The notes: generated from the letters alone by a model not told the origin. Counted from the first letter of the stretch, positions 44,174 to 57,700 are shown. The stretch is 64,000 nucleotides of DNA from Asterias rubens (GCF_902459465.1 NC_047083.1:684501-748500), one strand, 5' to 3'. Numbers and translations are program-made.

Positions 44174-44243
44174 ATGGTAGGATTCGAACCCCAAAACTTG
44201 TGATTGCAAGTATTGCAGTTATCCACTGGCCCACGGTGACCAA
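44174..44243 (-). repeat. tRNA-like SINE head
   Basis: On the minus strand GGGCCAGTGGATAACTGC serves as an A box and GGGGTTCGAATCC as a B box. The ends do not form a seven-pair acceptor stem, so it is a SINE promoter rather than a tRNA. Confidence 0.55.
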
Positions 44244-44389
44244 TGTAATTGTGTATTGACCCATAACGCGCAGTGCACTTTACACGTGCCTATCCTGCCC
44301 GCCATTTTTTGAGCCAATGTGCATTTTTAGTTGACCCAAATGGCGCAAATGACGGACGCGAAGCCCAAAACAAATGCCATGAGCAGAAT

Positions 44390-44575
44390 AAGGTAACGAG
44401 CCAATATTTCACATGCACCATTTGTGACTGGTATCCTGCTTATTTTTGCTGAGCAGGAAATTGTTTAGCAATATTTCTGCTCATGCAAGCAGCTCAATGA
44501 AGTAGTGTTTTCGCTTAGCAGGAAAATGTTAAGCAATATTTTCTGCTAAGCAATTACTCGGTGAAATTTGCCCTA
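44390..44575. repeat. CTTAGCAG-family repeat
   Basis: TGACTGGTATCCTGCTTATT, then repeated GCTTAGCAGGAAAATG and GCTAAGCAATT words, ending GTGAAATTTGCCC. Related remnants run at 44966-45110. Confidence 0.45.
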
Positions 44576-46767
44576 TATACATATTGCATGCCATGGGTTG
44601 TTGGTTAAATTCCAATCAACCATAATATAACACTCGAGCTTGAAATCATGAGATGTATTTCAGTGTAGTCTCACTCTCTGCTCGTGTTAATCAATGTCTC
44701 GCTTCATTAAGATTTTGATGAGCTGTCTGCCTCTTGCATAATCATGCAGAACTTAATGGTTTCACTAGTCTTGACTCAACTCGTTGCTCAATTTAACAAT
44801 GATTCAGGCTGGGTTGACTAAAGCGTCTTGTGGATGGACAAGAAGACTAGATTGCACGCGTTTTATCTACGGCAGTTTCGTCTCAACACGCGCGCATCAT
44901 GGGGGTCAAAATGTGCACAAAGGATCGACTCCAAAAAGGCATAAATGGTATAAGACCATCGTCTGCTAAGCAGAAATGAGCATGATACCAGTCACAAATT
45001 GAACTTGTGACATGGTATAGTTTAGCGGGTAACCTTATTATGGTAAGCATTACTCTGTTATGCTGAGCTATACTTGTTATGCTTAAGCAGCTCTTTATAT
45101 AAATAATTGGGGCTTGTTGCTTAAGAATGTTTTTTAATTCTTAAATTATAGTTCCTTTCGTCGAGACGGCCATGTTGAATTAAAATGTACAAGATTTTGC
45201 ATCTGCGCGAGATTACTAAAAACAAGTGTGATGATGAAGGACCACGTGGCCCATTTCCCGTACCCTCCAAGGCATCTTTGAGTTAGAGTAGCGGCTGAGT
45301 AGCGTCGTCTTGCAAAGGGTATCATTGTGTTGCAACACGCGGTGTGAAATCTCATCTCATGGAAATCAACAAATCGCAATCACCCAAACATCATTGCCTC
45401 CTCCTCCTCCTCCTTTGGCCCGATGGAAAATAAATCAAGACGGTCAATCAACGATGCAATATTTAGCATTCGTAATATGCGGCAGCATCTTCAAGTAATA
45501 CTACAAGAGAACGGTCGCAGACCAATCATCTTAAAGGAGCTGTGCTGTCAGGATCAAAGCTGCAGGCCTTCAGCTTCACATGGAATTATGAACTGTCGTG
45601 CAGTTACTGCACAAACGCGTTAGCGAACGTGCTCTTTGAATAAAGTTAATGTATACGGTATCGGAAATGTTGTAAAATATTATTGCATGCATCGTGAAAA
45701 GTTGTGTAGGGCCTTTTTGAAATGTTGGCCATCCTCTTTTCTAGTACAAATTTTCTCAGTCCTCTTCATTAGTCCAAATTTGGAAACTCTATTTAGTATT
45801 TTTCAAGTTCAGAAAACACATTTTTGGTTTACGCGGTTTTTTTTTTAACAATTATAAATTCATTGATAAATCCTTGACAAAATAGTTTAAATATCTTTTC
45901 CCTTTAATGTTTACTGGTGTAAAATTAAAATTCAGCGTGTGTTTTGTGTCATGGTATAGTGGTATGCTTTGCACACGCTGCATCAATAAACTCGACACAC
46001 CATCTGCGTTAAATGTCATCGGCAGTATCGACTCCGTAAACCTGAAGTATAATTAAGCCTAAGAAAGTTCAGATGTTCCGGAGATAAACTCCGGGCATTG
46101 TCCTGCGGGGTCAAAGGACAAAGTTAGGAACTCTCTAGTGGAGAGCTTTTGGCATGATGATTCTCATGGAATGGTTAAGCTCTTTGAAGGTATACAACAT
46201 TTTGTAACATTTTTAAATCTCCTTGGGTCGATTTCACCAAGAGTTAGGACTAGTCTTAACTCCAAGGACTTCATAGTGAATACTGAGTGAAGAATTATGG
46301 AGCCATGGTTTTAATGCTATTGATTCTGACAATGTCTGCTGCAAAAAAGATCGGGGATCTTGAATCCTTTGACCAAAGCTGTACTAACTTCACACTTAAT
46401 ATCAGTTTCTCATTTTTGTTTTACCGTAACAAAACATCAGGTGAGGTTTGTGGTAAGCACCATGTGTAAATCTCGTTTGAGTTGTGATGGTTCTGAATGA
46501 GAACCAGTGGTTGACATAAAAAAAATCAAGCAACACTTTCAAAAGCAACTTTCCCCACAGGCGGGTCTATTGAGTATGGTGTGGCCATCGGGTCTAAATC
46601 AATTACAACCTTTTATACGAATACTAGCGATATGATCTTGAGACACTCGCCACAACCGAGTGGTAATTTTCTGCTCAGCATGAGAAGTAATTTATTCACG
46701 ACCTAAGGGCTAAGTCTGCGCTGTTGGTTGCCGCAACATTCACCAGACTTTGTTTTGAAAGATCTGT
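44576..46767. other. No confident gene; one secreted-looking small frame
   Basis: At 46305 GCCATGG opens a frame with a hydrophobic start (MVLMLLILTMSAA) and three N-glycosylation sequons. It runs 55 codons to a stop at 46469 and is crossed by a GTGAGG possible donor near 46441. No homologue is recognised. Confidence 0.2.
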
Positions 46768-47030
46768 TTAAAGGGATACGTTTGGTAACCCCTCTTAAAA
46801 CTAAACTAAAAACGATACTTGGTGAGGAGAAAATACAGCAGCCTTTTGATATTTGAAATCATTTTGAGAATCATTTTCACTTTGAAGTAATGTGGCTTTG
46901 GGAAAAGATACCCCAACATTTTGAATTTGAGAAACGTTATTGTCAGAAACGTAGACAATATCTCAAAAACGCTACCACCTTTTGAGATGAAATTTTCACG
47001 GGTAATTTATTTTTGTATAAATATTCGTGT
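46768..47030. repeat. Interspersed repeat (AATTTGAGAAACGTTA family)
   Basis: TAAAGGGATACGTTTGGTAA start, TTTGAAGTAATGTGGCTTTG and AATTTGAGAAACGTTATTG inside, as in tetraspanin intron 2 and at 59.5-60.3 kb. Confidence 0.45.
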
Positions 47031-47368
47031 TTTTACATTTGTATAGGATTCAGACAATCGAACGGTTCAACAAACCAAATGTATATGTTCCATATAATTA
47101 AATATTCTTGCAAAATTAAAGTCATAGCAATGACATATCCTTCTGAATAAAAACCGGTTTGGATACATCAACGGAGAGAAAAAATCCCAGAGACACTTCA
47201 TGGCAGGTCTGTATAAACTTATCCATCTGCTATGCTGGTATTTTAATAAAGGTTTCCATTCCGAAATTGAAGCTACAGTTTCACACCTCACTGAGATACT
47301 TGAGACGTAGTGGGGCTAGGAATGAGTCTCACAGACCGACCCAGTATATCTTGAGAAATATACACCAG

Positions 47369-47904
47369 TTAAGGCACTGGACAATATTGGTAACTACTAA
47401 AAAATTATTGTTGGCATGAACACTTATTTGGTAACGAGCAATGGAGAGCTGTCCGATAGTATCAGCACATGACACTATTGGTATTTTACTCAAAATAATT
47501 GTTAGCAGAGAAACTTACTTAGTAACGAGCGATGAAGAGCTGTTGATAGTATCAGCACATGACACTATTGGTATTTACTCAAAATAATTGTTAGCAGAGA
47601 AACTTACTTAGTAACGAGCGATGAAGAGCTGTTGATTGTACAAAATATTGTGAGAAACGGCTCACTTGGAGAAAGAAGTAGTTTCTCAATAAAATCGGGG
47701 TCTGAAGCCATTTTAAGGCATCTGATGAAAGCACACACATGTGTGCAACAAAGGTGTTTATTCTTTCATTATGATTCTCTGCAACTTCGATAACCAACAA
47801 TGAGTCAAAAGTTTCACAGATTTGTTATGTATGCCTAGTGTTAGGATACACCAAGTGAGAATGGTGGTCTTTGACAATTACCAAAGGTGTCACTGGGTGC
47901 TTAA
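47369..47904. mobile_element. Family 1 subtype with an internal 90-bp tandem duplication
   Basis: TTAAGGCACTGGACAATATTGG to GGTGTCACTGGGTGCTTAA. A 90-bp unit starting ATCAGCACATGACACTATTG is repeated at 47461 and 47551, and its first part restarts the element's own left end. Confidence 0.75.
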
Positions 47905-49003
47905 AGGTTTTCTATATCCATACTTGTATTGCAACAAATGATTCACTTTATTTTTGTAGGAGTAAACATGAACACGTGGGTAAATATTAATATTTGCTTG
48001 TTCTTGTAAAAGCCGGTATACCGGCATAATTCATGGACTTTAAAGCGACTCGTGACGTCATCAACGCTGAGAAAATGGCGTAAAAACTGCATTTATACAG
48101 CCAGTTAATTCTTTGATACTTTGCTTACCAACATGCTGTGAGCAATATATTTCCAAATATAGTTTGGATTTTGTACTATTGACAACTAGAAGAAAGGGCC
48201 CGAATTAACTCTTCCAACAAAATGAAGTGGTGTATGTTACCTTTAAAGAAAAGTAATTTTTTAGAGAGAGAGAGAGATGTTGCCGAAAATCTGTAGCGGT
48301 TATGTCCACACAGGTAGAATAATCACGAATAGGAATACACGATTTGAGAAACGCATATAGTAATGTTTTTTTTTCTTCAAAATGCTTAAACGAAAGCTGC
48401 TGCAGGCTTCTGTAACCAAATGTTTTTATTGCCATTTAATTTAAGATTACCAAACTTCATTCCCTTTAACCCACGCTGGTGTTACTGCAGTGATCCTCCA
48501 TGCCATAAGGCACACGCATTAGAATCGCAGCGGAATAGAATGCGCGGTATGCGACCTCCTTTAACATCTATAGATACCACAGTTCACCCTCGGTATATTA
48601 TCAAATTTATTTATGTTTGGTTATGATTTGATTGATTATATGAACTGTCAGACGTTGTGTTTAGTAATAATGTTATTCACTGAGGACTTGAGAATGGTCT
48701 AAACGAGGAAACTGGGATCAGAATATAAAAATTATTGACTTTGTGGTGGTTGAGTTTATGACAAACCGGAAGTAGATTCTGGCTAAGGAAGAAAGGATAA
48801 CACGGAGCCATGTCGTGCTCTTTCTTGTCATTAGGCCAAATAAATACGGACTATACACAAAGTAATTATCACCCAAAATGTGATTGTGTTTCACGACTGC
48901 TTGGTGCAGAGCACGTTCTTAGAGGAGCAAACACTCATAAACGTCAACACAGGATTGTATGTAGGAAACGAGAAGAACATCGTTCAACTTTAGATGTGGG
49001 TTA
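47905..49003. other. No gene recognised; repeat remnants
   Basis: 48225-48410 has words of the AATTTGAGAAACG family on the opposite strand. A (GA)n run lies at 48264-48280. Confidence 0.35.
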
Positions 49004-49076
49004 GGAAACCCTAAAAGGGGGAAACCCTAGAAGGGAGAAACCCTAAAAGGGGGAAACCCTAAAAGGGGGAAACCCG
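49004..49076. repeat. Minisatellite of GGAAACCCTAAAAGGG (about 17 bp x 4)
   Basis: Four and a half units; one unit has CTAGAAGGGA for CTAAAAGGGG. Each unit is partly self-complementary (CCCT..AGGG). Confidence 0.85.
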
Positions 49077-49124
49077 TGTAATTTGGTGGGATTGAAAACC
49101 CAATCTATACATGAAAGGGTCTGG

Positions 49125-49205
49125 TCTGATCGGGATTCGAACCGGGGTCTACAGAGGTGAAAAGAATGGGAAAGAAACCACTAATCTAACCTGTGGGCTA
49201 AGGAA
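49125..49205 (-). repeat. tRNA-like SINE head next to the minisatellite
   Basis: On the minus strand TTAGCCCACAGGTTAGATTA (A-box side) and CCGGTTCGAATCCCG (B box) are correctly ordered. With the flanking GAAACCC repeat it may be one SINE. Confidence 0.5.
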
Positions 49206-51719
49206 ACTCACACACTAAAAACGCATTTTCTGTGTGTTTTGTACTTTTCCCAAATTAAAGTTTACATGTAAGAATGATGAGATAGCTACGACAGGTCACC
49301 TATAGTGCATGTTGCAGTTTTTAGAGATTAATTTAAACCACTGCGTTAAAAAGAAAAAGAAAAAAAGAAAAAAGAAAAAAATCCAACCTTGTGTTGACCT
49401 TAATTATGGCGCAGAGTACCAGGATATCCTCTGTACTATGTATTTTCACTGTCGGTGTTTTGGACACCAGCCAGGTTCCTCATACGTTTATCGCCATGGT
49501 TGCATGACTTGATATAAATAAACCAACGTTGTTTTGCTCCTTGACATTTTGCGTGGTGAGATACAAATTGGCTCACGGCAGGTGAAAACGTGTCAGGTGT
49601 GTGACCTGAGGTCATGACCTCGTGTCGTGACCCCGGGGTCAAAATAGAGGCCTGTCAATTTGAATGTGTAACGGATAGTTTGCAGAGGTATTCCTTTAAA
49701 AATAGCATCGAGGTTTAGTACTTGTGGGTAAAGTGTACGGGGTAGAATGTCAAACTCAACTGGAAGGATTAAAGTAATGTTGGAACTCAATATCTTCCAA
49801 GACAGATGGTGTTCAAGAGATAAACACTTGGGACAAACATTCTGGATGATTTTGGAATTTTAGTAGCTTTAGAGAAAAAGACGAAGTGTTAATAGAGCAT
49901 GGCGTGAAGGTGCACTTTGTCAAGATACTCTTACAGCAGCTGGGGTGAAAGGTCGACTCGGTCGGCATCTCAAAAGTATTAATTACTTGTAGGACGCTCT
50001 CTGTAGGTAATATTCATCCGAGCACGCACACCTTAAACAATTTTTAATATTTGAAAGTGATATTTGTTCCCTTTTTCATACATAAAATAAATTCCCAGGA
50101 ATCTTAATATCACATTAATTTTGAGCTTTTGTGACATTTTTTTGTTTCCTTTTTTTGTTATACTTATAAACCATTTTCAGGATTCAAAATCTCACATTAA
50201 TGAGCGTTTTGTGATCTTTCACTCCTTGCTTCATGCATTGTTTTTGGCCTCCTTCTTGAGGCCTCCACTATGAAACATACAACTCATCTTCAGCAGGTCA
50301 ATTCTAGTCGTATCCACGCAAATATCAAGTCCTTATCAAGAATGGTGTTGCATTACATATTGACCCTCCCTAGCTTTAAGAGGGAATCACATCGGGTTGA
50401 AACGAGAGACACGTGCAGCTTATCAGCATTCAAATCCCGGCCGTTAAATAATGACGTCAGAGAGAGAGTAACCTTTTTAGCAACTCCAGTCACGTTCCAC
50501 GTATACTTGGTACATCTTTGCAATGGAAGTTACAATTCCATAAAATGGCGCCATACTATTTTTCCCAAGGTAGCGACATAATTTAAACATACTGTTGGTA
50601 TCCAAATTATTCAATACAGTCACCAGATTATTATGCAATCCTGTGTCCCCCCCCCCCCCCCCACCGGATAGCTCTAACCATCTAGCGCTCATACTTCAAC
50701 ATTACCCTCCACAACAAGGCTGGTGACTACATAGTCACTAAAGCAAGGGAATAGTCTATGAAAAATGTCAATTAAACCAACCAATTCAAGAGGATGTTAT
50801 ATAACATTATCTCTTTCAACATTAATCAACGATAGTCGAGTAGTAAATTTCACTAGTCGCCCATGCCAATAATGTATCTTTGTCTTTGGTATCTCGGCAT
50901 ACTCTACTACATGATTGTAAGTCGACGAGGATGAATATTTCGAGTGGAATGAGACTGAGGCGTCTTGAAGCCCAGGAGATCTGACCAGTGTCATTTGTTA
51001 TTCTTTAATATCTCAGTGTTTGGCTGCTTGAACATTCAGAATCCCACGATGGTCCGATAATACAGACCGGAGATTCTGGTAAATATTCTAGCCTGAAAAA
51101 CTCCGCAATAAGTCGGATGTGTGATCGAGGAGATATGTACGAACACGACGTGCAGTGAAATACTTATCCCTCTCGAAAAAAGAAATCACAATAAAACAGC
51201 CACAAGGGAGAGCAGAAACAACAAACAACAACGAAATTATTTCAAACATAGGGTGCGGGAAGAAAAACTATAGTTTCAAATTGATCTGAATTTTTTTTAT
51301 TATTGAGGAATGTTGAATATAAATAGCCTACATAATTATCATAATTACTGAGTGATAGCAGGCTGATGACTCGTCTAAATGCCCACTCCTCCTCCTTAGA
51401 TTGCTGCTTGATTTATTGTTCATTTTCCGGGACATTTCCGACTGCCCACTCTCGCATAATGACAGCGGTTTATTGCTCCCTCGAGGGCACAAAATCTGGC
51501 CGGTCATCGAGCACCGATCCACGGCGTGGAACGCGACCCTCGATGCTTTTTTTCATTATGTTCTCTCGGTAAAGTCTTTTTGGGCAAGTTGTTCCCATTG
51601 CGACTGTTGAATCGAAGACGTGTATAAACATCACGTTAAAAACGCTCTGTGATGAAAGAACGTGGCTGCCAGTGCAAATGAACGGCCCAGGGCATTATAT
51701 TGACATGCAGGGACTTTAG
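49206..51719. other. No gene recognised
   Basis: A C16 run at 50647-50662 and an A/G-rich run near 49345-49380. The frames here are short and without motifs. Confidence 0.35.
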
Positions 51720-51739
51720 AACTGTTGTTGCAGAACCCC

Positions 51740-52110
51740 GATAATGGGGTAAATATTGGACCTGGTTAGCTATTACTGACCCCTTGTGAACATTTATTTT
51801 GGACCTGGATTTACCTTAGGAGTGAATATTTGACCTGGTTTGCTGACCACAACATAAGACCTAAGTGTATTAAATTTTATTTTACCTGACCTCTGGGTGT
51901 TGACTTAAAGGCAATAATGGAGGGTTAATATTGGACCTGGCTATAGCTATTACTGACCTCGTGAATTGATATTGGACCTCAATTTGGGGATGCATATTTT
52001 GACCTGGTTTTTCTGACCGCAATACATCTGACCTATATGTGTTGACTTAAGGGCAATATATGTAGGGTAAATACTGGACCGGATGAAATCACATTCAGGT
52101 CAATATTGGA
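51740..52110. repeat. Diverged tandem repeat of about 175 bp (ATATTGGACCTGG)
   Basis: Two units share GGGTAAATATTGGACCTGG, TAGCTATTACTGACC, TTTGACCTGGTTT, CTGACC and GTGTTGACTTAA in order; a third begins at about 52068. Confidence 0.65.
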
Positions 52111-52959
52111 CCAAGCATGCCAACCATGCGTTGTTTAAACACAAATAGGGTTGTGCTTGTTGATATTGTCTAATAGCATTACCTGACTCCAACATTATGA
52201 GCATATTATATTTAAAACAACAAACGTGCGACAGTTGTATTTCAATTGGTCATAAGAGTACCGCTAATAATATACTAATAATAATAATTAATTTTATGTA
52301 TAAATCTGAAATGAAAATGTGAGACTTCCACACAGTGGTTATCTATATGAAACCGAACGTGATGTTTTTACGAATGCTTTTTATAGAAAATGATGGCAAT
52401 AAGGAAATAACTTCCCTTATTGAAAGGAGTTTCCATTGTACAAAAATTTGCAATTAAATTCCAGAGCGGGTGGTCGGTTAGTTAAGTTTTTAGTTGTTTG
52501 TGTAAGTTCCTGTTTTAATGTCAACGTACTTCATCTTTGTTTCGTTTTGTGTGTGCCCGATTAAACGGTGAAATAACGCGGGGAAAAAAAGTGTGATTTT
52601 GCAACCAATGTCTAACTTTCTACAATATAGGGTATCTTAGCTAAAGCAAGCATAGCAAACTTATAATCAAGCATTATACAAGGTATTAAACTAAAAGCAA
52701 GCTAGAAAGCTAAGGCAAGCTTAGCAAGCTAACTAAAAATGTGTTTGAAGCACATACGATTAATGAAATTGGGTCCTGCCCCCAGATTGCGAGGTCTAAT
52801 TAGATAAAGTGCCAAGGGGCCAAATCACTTGACAGGCCCCTGTGCTGACATAAGGATCTCTGCTCGGCTATACTCATGACGATGTTCGCTTTAGATACAG
52901 CTGTAAATCGTAATTGTATAACATTAGTGGATGGACAAAGCTTCTTGATGACAAAGTCT

Positions 52960-53520
52960 GTCATCTTCTGGCGCAAAATCGTGTTTATGACGCAGAAATC
53001 GACTCTACAACCTTTTTGATAACAGTGTTTTCATTGTTGGTTTACGTGTTTGTATTCGGATAATTTCAGAGGCGTCAATATCGATTCCATCGTGGATTGA
53101 TTCGAGTATTAACAGTCGAATTCAATGGAGAGTCGACTCCGTAATGTTTTGTTATTGAGGGGGTAACTACAAGAGTATACAGATTTCTTTGTTGCATTCG
53201 GACATAACCGATCGGGATGTAAATGTAATCGACTTAGTTTATTGAGTCGAGTATTTTAAATCGAATAAGATGTAGAGTCGACTCCACAACCTTATGGCGG
53301 GCAAATTACACGTGTGTGTAATACATTCTAATCGACCCCGATATCAAAGTAATCGACTCCAGTCCTCCTCTCAATTGGAGTAATGCTGATTGATGATTGA
53401 TGACCGATGACTCAGGCCTGAATTATTTGGAATAAATGCATTCTACGTATTCGAATAAATTGTATGTCGAATAAGTTGTTTTTAGTAGAGTCGACCCCTA
53501 AAGAGGTATCCTGTACTTTT
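52960..53520. repeat. Diverged tandem repeat of about 140 bp with GAGTCGACTCC
   Basis: GTCGACTCC/TCGACTCY cores recur near 52993, 53129, 53274, 53350 and 53489. Between them are TATTCGGA and GAGTCGAGTATT..TCGAAT words in repeated order. Confidence 0.5.
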
Positions 53521-53638
53521 GATGATTCACTTTGCCGCGCTTTGGTATACTGAGGTGTAGCAAGAGATGATGAATTGCTCCCTTCGTTTATAAAGGGGAT
53601 ATTGGTCACCGTATTTGCATTTGTTGGTTGGATTTATC

Positions 53639-54007
53639 TTAAAGACAGTGGACACTATTGGTTATCATAAAACCTTATACTTGATTACGAGTAATGGGGA
53701 GAGGTTGATAGTATAAAGCATTGTGAGAAGCTGTTCCCTCTGAAGTAATGTATTTTCGCGAAATAAGTAATTTTCCACGAATTTGATTTCGAGACATCAA
53801 GTTTAGAATTTGAGGTCTCGAAATCAAGCATCTGAAAGCACACAACTTCGTGTGACAATTGTGTTTTTTTCTTTCATTATTATCTCGCAACTTCGCAACT
53901 CCGATTGCGCTCAAATTTTCACAGGTTTGTTATTTTATGCATATGTTGAGATACAACACCAACTGTGAAGATCTTTGATAATTACCAGTAGTGTCCACTG
54001 TCTTTAA
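53639..54007. mobile_element. TTAA-flanked hairpin MITE, family 1 (complete)
   Basis: TTAAAGACAGTGGACACTATTGG to GTGTCCACTGTCTTTAA. The central arms GATTTCGAGACATCAAG / TTGAGGTCTCGAAATC are intact. The minus frame at 53675-53914 belongs to it. Confidence 0.95.
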
Positions 54008-54324
54008 GAAAGGTCCGTTACCATTGTTTGAGATTACTCATTAGTCCTCTATTTCATCATAAAATGATCATTAAGTTCAAAATCATACATTGTTCATACC
54101 CTCTATAGATTTCAAGAAACAAATATTACAGGAATGGTGATTTTTTTAAAGAAATATATCATATAGGGATGGTACATCGTTGGTTAATGAGGAAGTTATC
54201 CTCTATTTTTCAAGGCATAATTATAAATATTATCAAGAAATGCCAAACACGTAGTAAAGTTGGGAAAATAAAACAGTTGGCAAAATAGCATGGTCCTGTT
54301 TTTTTAAAATGAGAATCAGTTTCC

Positions 54325-54704
54325 TAAAAGCCATTATACACTTTCGGTACAGAAAAAAAAGGTCACAGATTTACAAATAATTTACAGGATTCACAGAACG
54401 TAATGGTGAAAGACTTCTCTTGAAATATTATTCGATGAAATGCTTTACTTTTTGAGAAAACATTAAAACAATATCAATTCTCGATAGCGAGAATTACGAA
54501 TTTATTTTGAACACATGTCATAACACGAGGAAACGTGCGGAAACAAGGGAGGGTTTTCCCGTTATTTTCTCCCGACTCCGATAACCGATTGAGCCTAAAT
54601 TTTCACAGGTTTGTTATTTTATTTTGTTATTTTATATAGAAGTTGTGATACACGAAGTGTGGGCCTTGGACATTACTGTTTACCGAAAGTGTCCAATGGC
54701 TTTA
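54325..54704. mobile_element. MITE family 3 (complete)
   Basis: AAAGCCATTATACACTTTCGG to CCGAAAGTGTCCAATGGCTTT. The centre CAATTCTCGATAGCGAGAATT is palindromic. Same layout as 9144-9516. Confidence 0.9.
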
Positions 54705-57700
54705 ACCATTACCGAACACACAAGATCATGATGACAACACACCTTTAAAACTTGCTGTCCGCCAGGCTAATTACTATCCTTCGATATTTCGCCAGTGGGC
54801 ATGCGCTCTGGCGTCTTAAAGTCTAACGTTGAATCTAATTATATATCTTGCCTGCTGTTCTATGCACTTAACATTATTAAATTTGAATGGTTTTGAATTA
54901 TTTTAAATCGGCGGAAGAAAGTGGAAAGGTACAACAACTCCGATCTGACATAACAACGGATTTAGCCAGGAAAGGGTCATTCACATTGTCGGAAAATCGA
55001 CTGCTATGTTGTAGAACCATTCATGATTGACTCTACAGAATGTTGGTGGTTCGCTGACTGTGTTTCAATAGGCAAATTTCAGGTGTTTGTTTTTGTATCA
55101 CTATCTCACTAATTACAAAACACTGTAGGTGTTTTTGAACATGAACAACTCGTCTTTAGGATAAGGAGCAATTTTTGGGATGTTCTCAAGGCAGTGTGCC
55201 CCTTTAATTGGTGGTGGAGTTTCTTTGGCTGGCAAATCAAGTGTTTTTTTTTAACATGGACCGATAGTGCTGTGGCCTTTTTATTTGTTGAGGTTGGCTC
55301 AAAGAAGTGGCTTCGTGATTTTCTTATGATTTATGTGACTGTATGGTTCTGCAAATTCGTGATTGCAGATGATTAGACATGCGCCCTCTAGCATCTGCTG
55401 AAGTTTACCATGCCAACCCTAAGCATTAACTCCCCATCCGATGGAGCTCTCACATGTTTTTTCAATAATTTATTGTCAGCGTTTAAGTGATTTACTGCAA
55501 CTTGCAACGGTGTGACGTCATTTCTGGAGTAATTATACAGCAAATAGCTGGTCGTATGAACTGAGCGTTACTTGTATAAGCTACCACGATTTGAAATGAA
55601 ATTTTCACCGATGATTTTGTATTGTATTGTCTTTGTTACATTTATAGGGTTAAAACAAAAGAACTATTCCAAAGACCAAAACGTAAGCCTAAACTTCACC
55701 TTTAATATTTTGTATTTCCATTGTTTGTATATAATCTATGGATTGGTCGACTCTGATGCAAATTCCATACATTATTATATGCCTTTGAGGACGTCATTGT
55801 GTTCCTATAAAAAAAAACATTGGTCTAAATTTTGTTCCATCTTGAAACAATAATTTGACAGATATGGCTGGCCATAGGCGGCGCCCTAGGCACACTATAG
55901 TTACCATAAAGTTTGACGTCATGCGGCAGGCTGCCGCCTAAGCTATGTTAATAATGGTACATTGAATGAATTAAACCATTATTTCCAACTAATTGAGCTG
56001 TTTGAATGTGGGGAGAGGAATATTTTGTCAAAATCAAGCATAATTTATTTATCTTTTTTGAGAGATCGGAATTTGAATCTCCAAATGATATGGATTATTT
56101 TAATAAAAACTGCAGAATGCTGCCAGATACTGTATAAAACATAATTTAGAACATTTTGTTATCATCATTCAACAGACGATAACTATTGTTTTTTCTCTTC
56201 AGAAATTATTGTTCCCCCATAAATGCACGGTAGAGGGCGGTATGACACTGAGCTTTTGCTGGATCTCTTGCGCCTAAACATGCTTTATCGAAATCAAGTC
56301 GAAATCAACTCTCAGTTTCTGATTTGGCACACCATAGAGAATGGACCACATAGACCCTGCTTGCCATTTCCCCAAATATAGATCTGCATAAATTATGATG
56401 TTACAAGTTCAGAAGAGTCCCAACATTACTGAAGAGCTTTCATTCGAAATTACCAAAAAAAGATGGCCGACTCAAACACTGTTGACTTCAGATATGGGGG
56501 AACCGTGGAGGAACCATGGAGGTAGCATTACCTCCATGGAGGAACTAAGTAGGATATCAAAACAGCGGAAGCCTGATAAAACCATTCCATGATAAAACAC
56601 TGTTAGGAAAGTACAGCAGGATTCCCAAAATTATTTGCTAACAAATAAATAGGAATTCATTGCGTTGCGTGAATAAAAAAATACTTGCGGGAAAACAAGT
56701 GAATAATCACTGAATAGTTGGAGTGTTTGTTCATGATGAAGCTTCTTAAAACTTTGCATGGTTTTCGGAATCAAAACTCTTCAAAAAAGGAGATTTTCAG
56801 GTGATACTGATATGTGAAAATCTCTTTTTAAATGGTGCTATAGGCAAACACTACCTTACTAATGATGCATGCTATAATAAAGTTTTCTTTTTTATATTTT
56901 CTGAAAAACTTTGACAATATTGTGCGTAAGTAATTTTAAACAACACTTTTCTGGAAGAACATTATTGTTATTGCAAATTGCCGTTTATTATCTAGGGTTC
57001 CAAGTTCAAAAAATGAAAAGCAAGGACCATTCATTGCATCACCGGGAAACGCAATGGGTATCACCGAACTGTTTGAATCGAAACTGACACCGATACACAT
57101 TTTGTAAAGTTTTGTCAACAACATGCCATTAATTATTTCAACTTGTGCATAAAGGGTACTAAATGACCAATGGCAAACAAGGAAGATAAGAAAAACATCG
57201 CACAATCTACAAAAGAAAACAAACAGACAAACACCAAAACAAACAAACAAACGAACACCCTATTAAACAAGTGCAAATATTTACTCTGGAGTTTAACATT
57301 GTTCCATCTCCGTGGAAACAATCACCACCAGGAAACTCAACATTGTTTTATAAAAATTCAAGCAACCAAATCCTTCATTGTGTTTATTTTTAGACGGTCC
57401 CTAAAAACAATAAAGCCAATCATAGCGGGACGTCCTTTGCTCTGTTATCAGTATACCGCAAAATTGCGCACGCTCGTATAGAAATGGCGCCTTTGTAGCC
57501 GTACAAAGCGGATTATAGCGCCGTTTGTTTGGTTAATGTTTATTGGGGTTTGTTTTTGTGTTTCATTGTTTATGCGCCCATTTGGGCTTCACGTGATAAA
57601 CATAATTGAAATTCATCCAATGTTGGATATCAATAATTCATTAGTTGCCGGGACGTTCAGAAGAGTGGGTGTTCGTTTGGCGGCTTGCTGGCGCAGTGGT

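Noticed and set aside
44174-44243. Functional tRNA gene
   Set aside because: A and B boxes are present but the acceptor arms do not pair; the same applies at 11545, 24441 and 49125. All are treated as SINE heads.
49004-49076. CCCTAAAA repeats as an interstitial telomere
   Set aside because: The unit is about 17 bp (GGAAACCCTAAAAGGG), not a 6-7 bp telomeric repeat.
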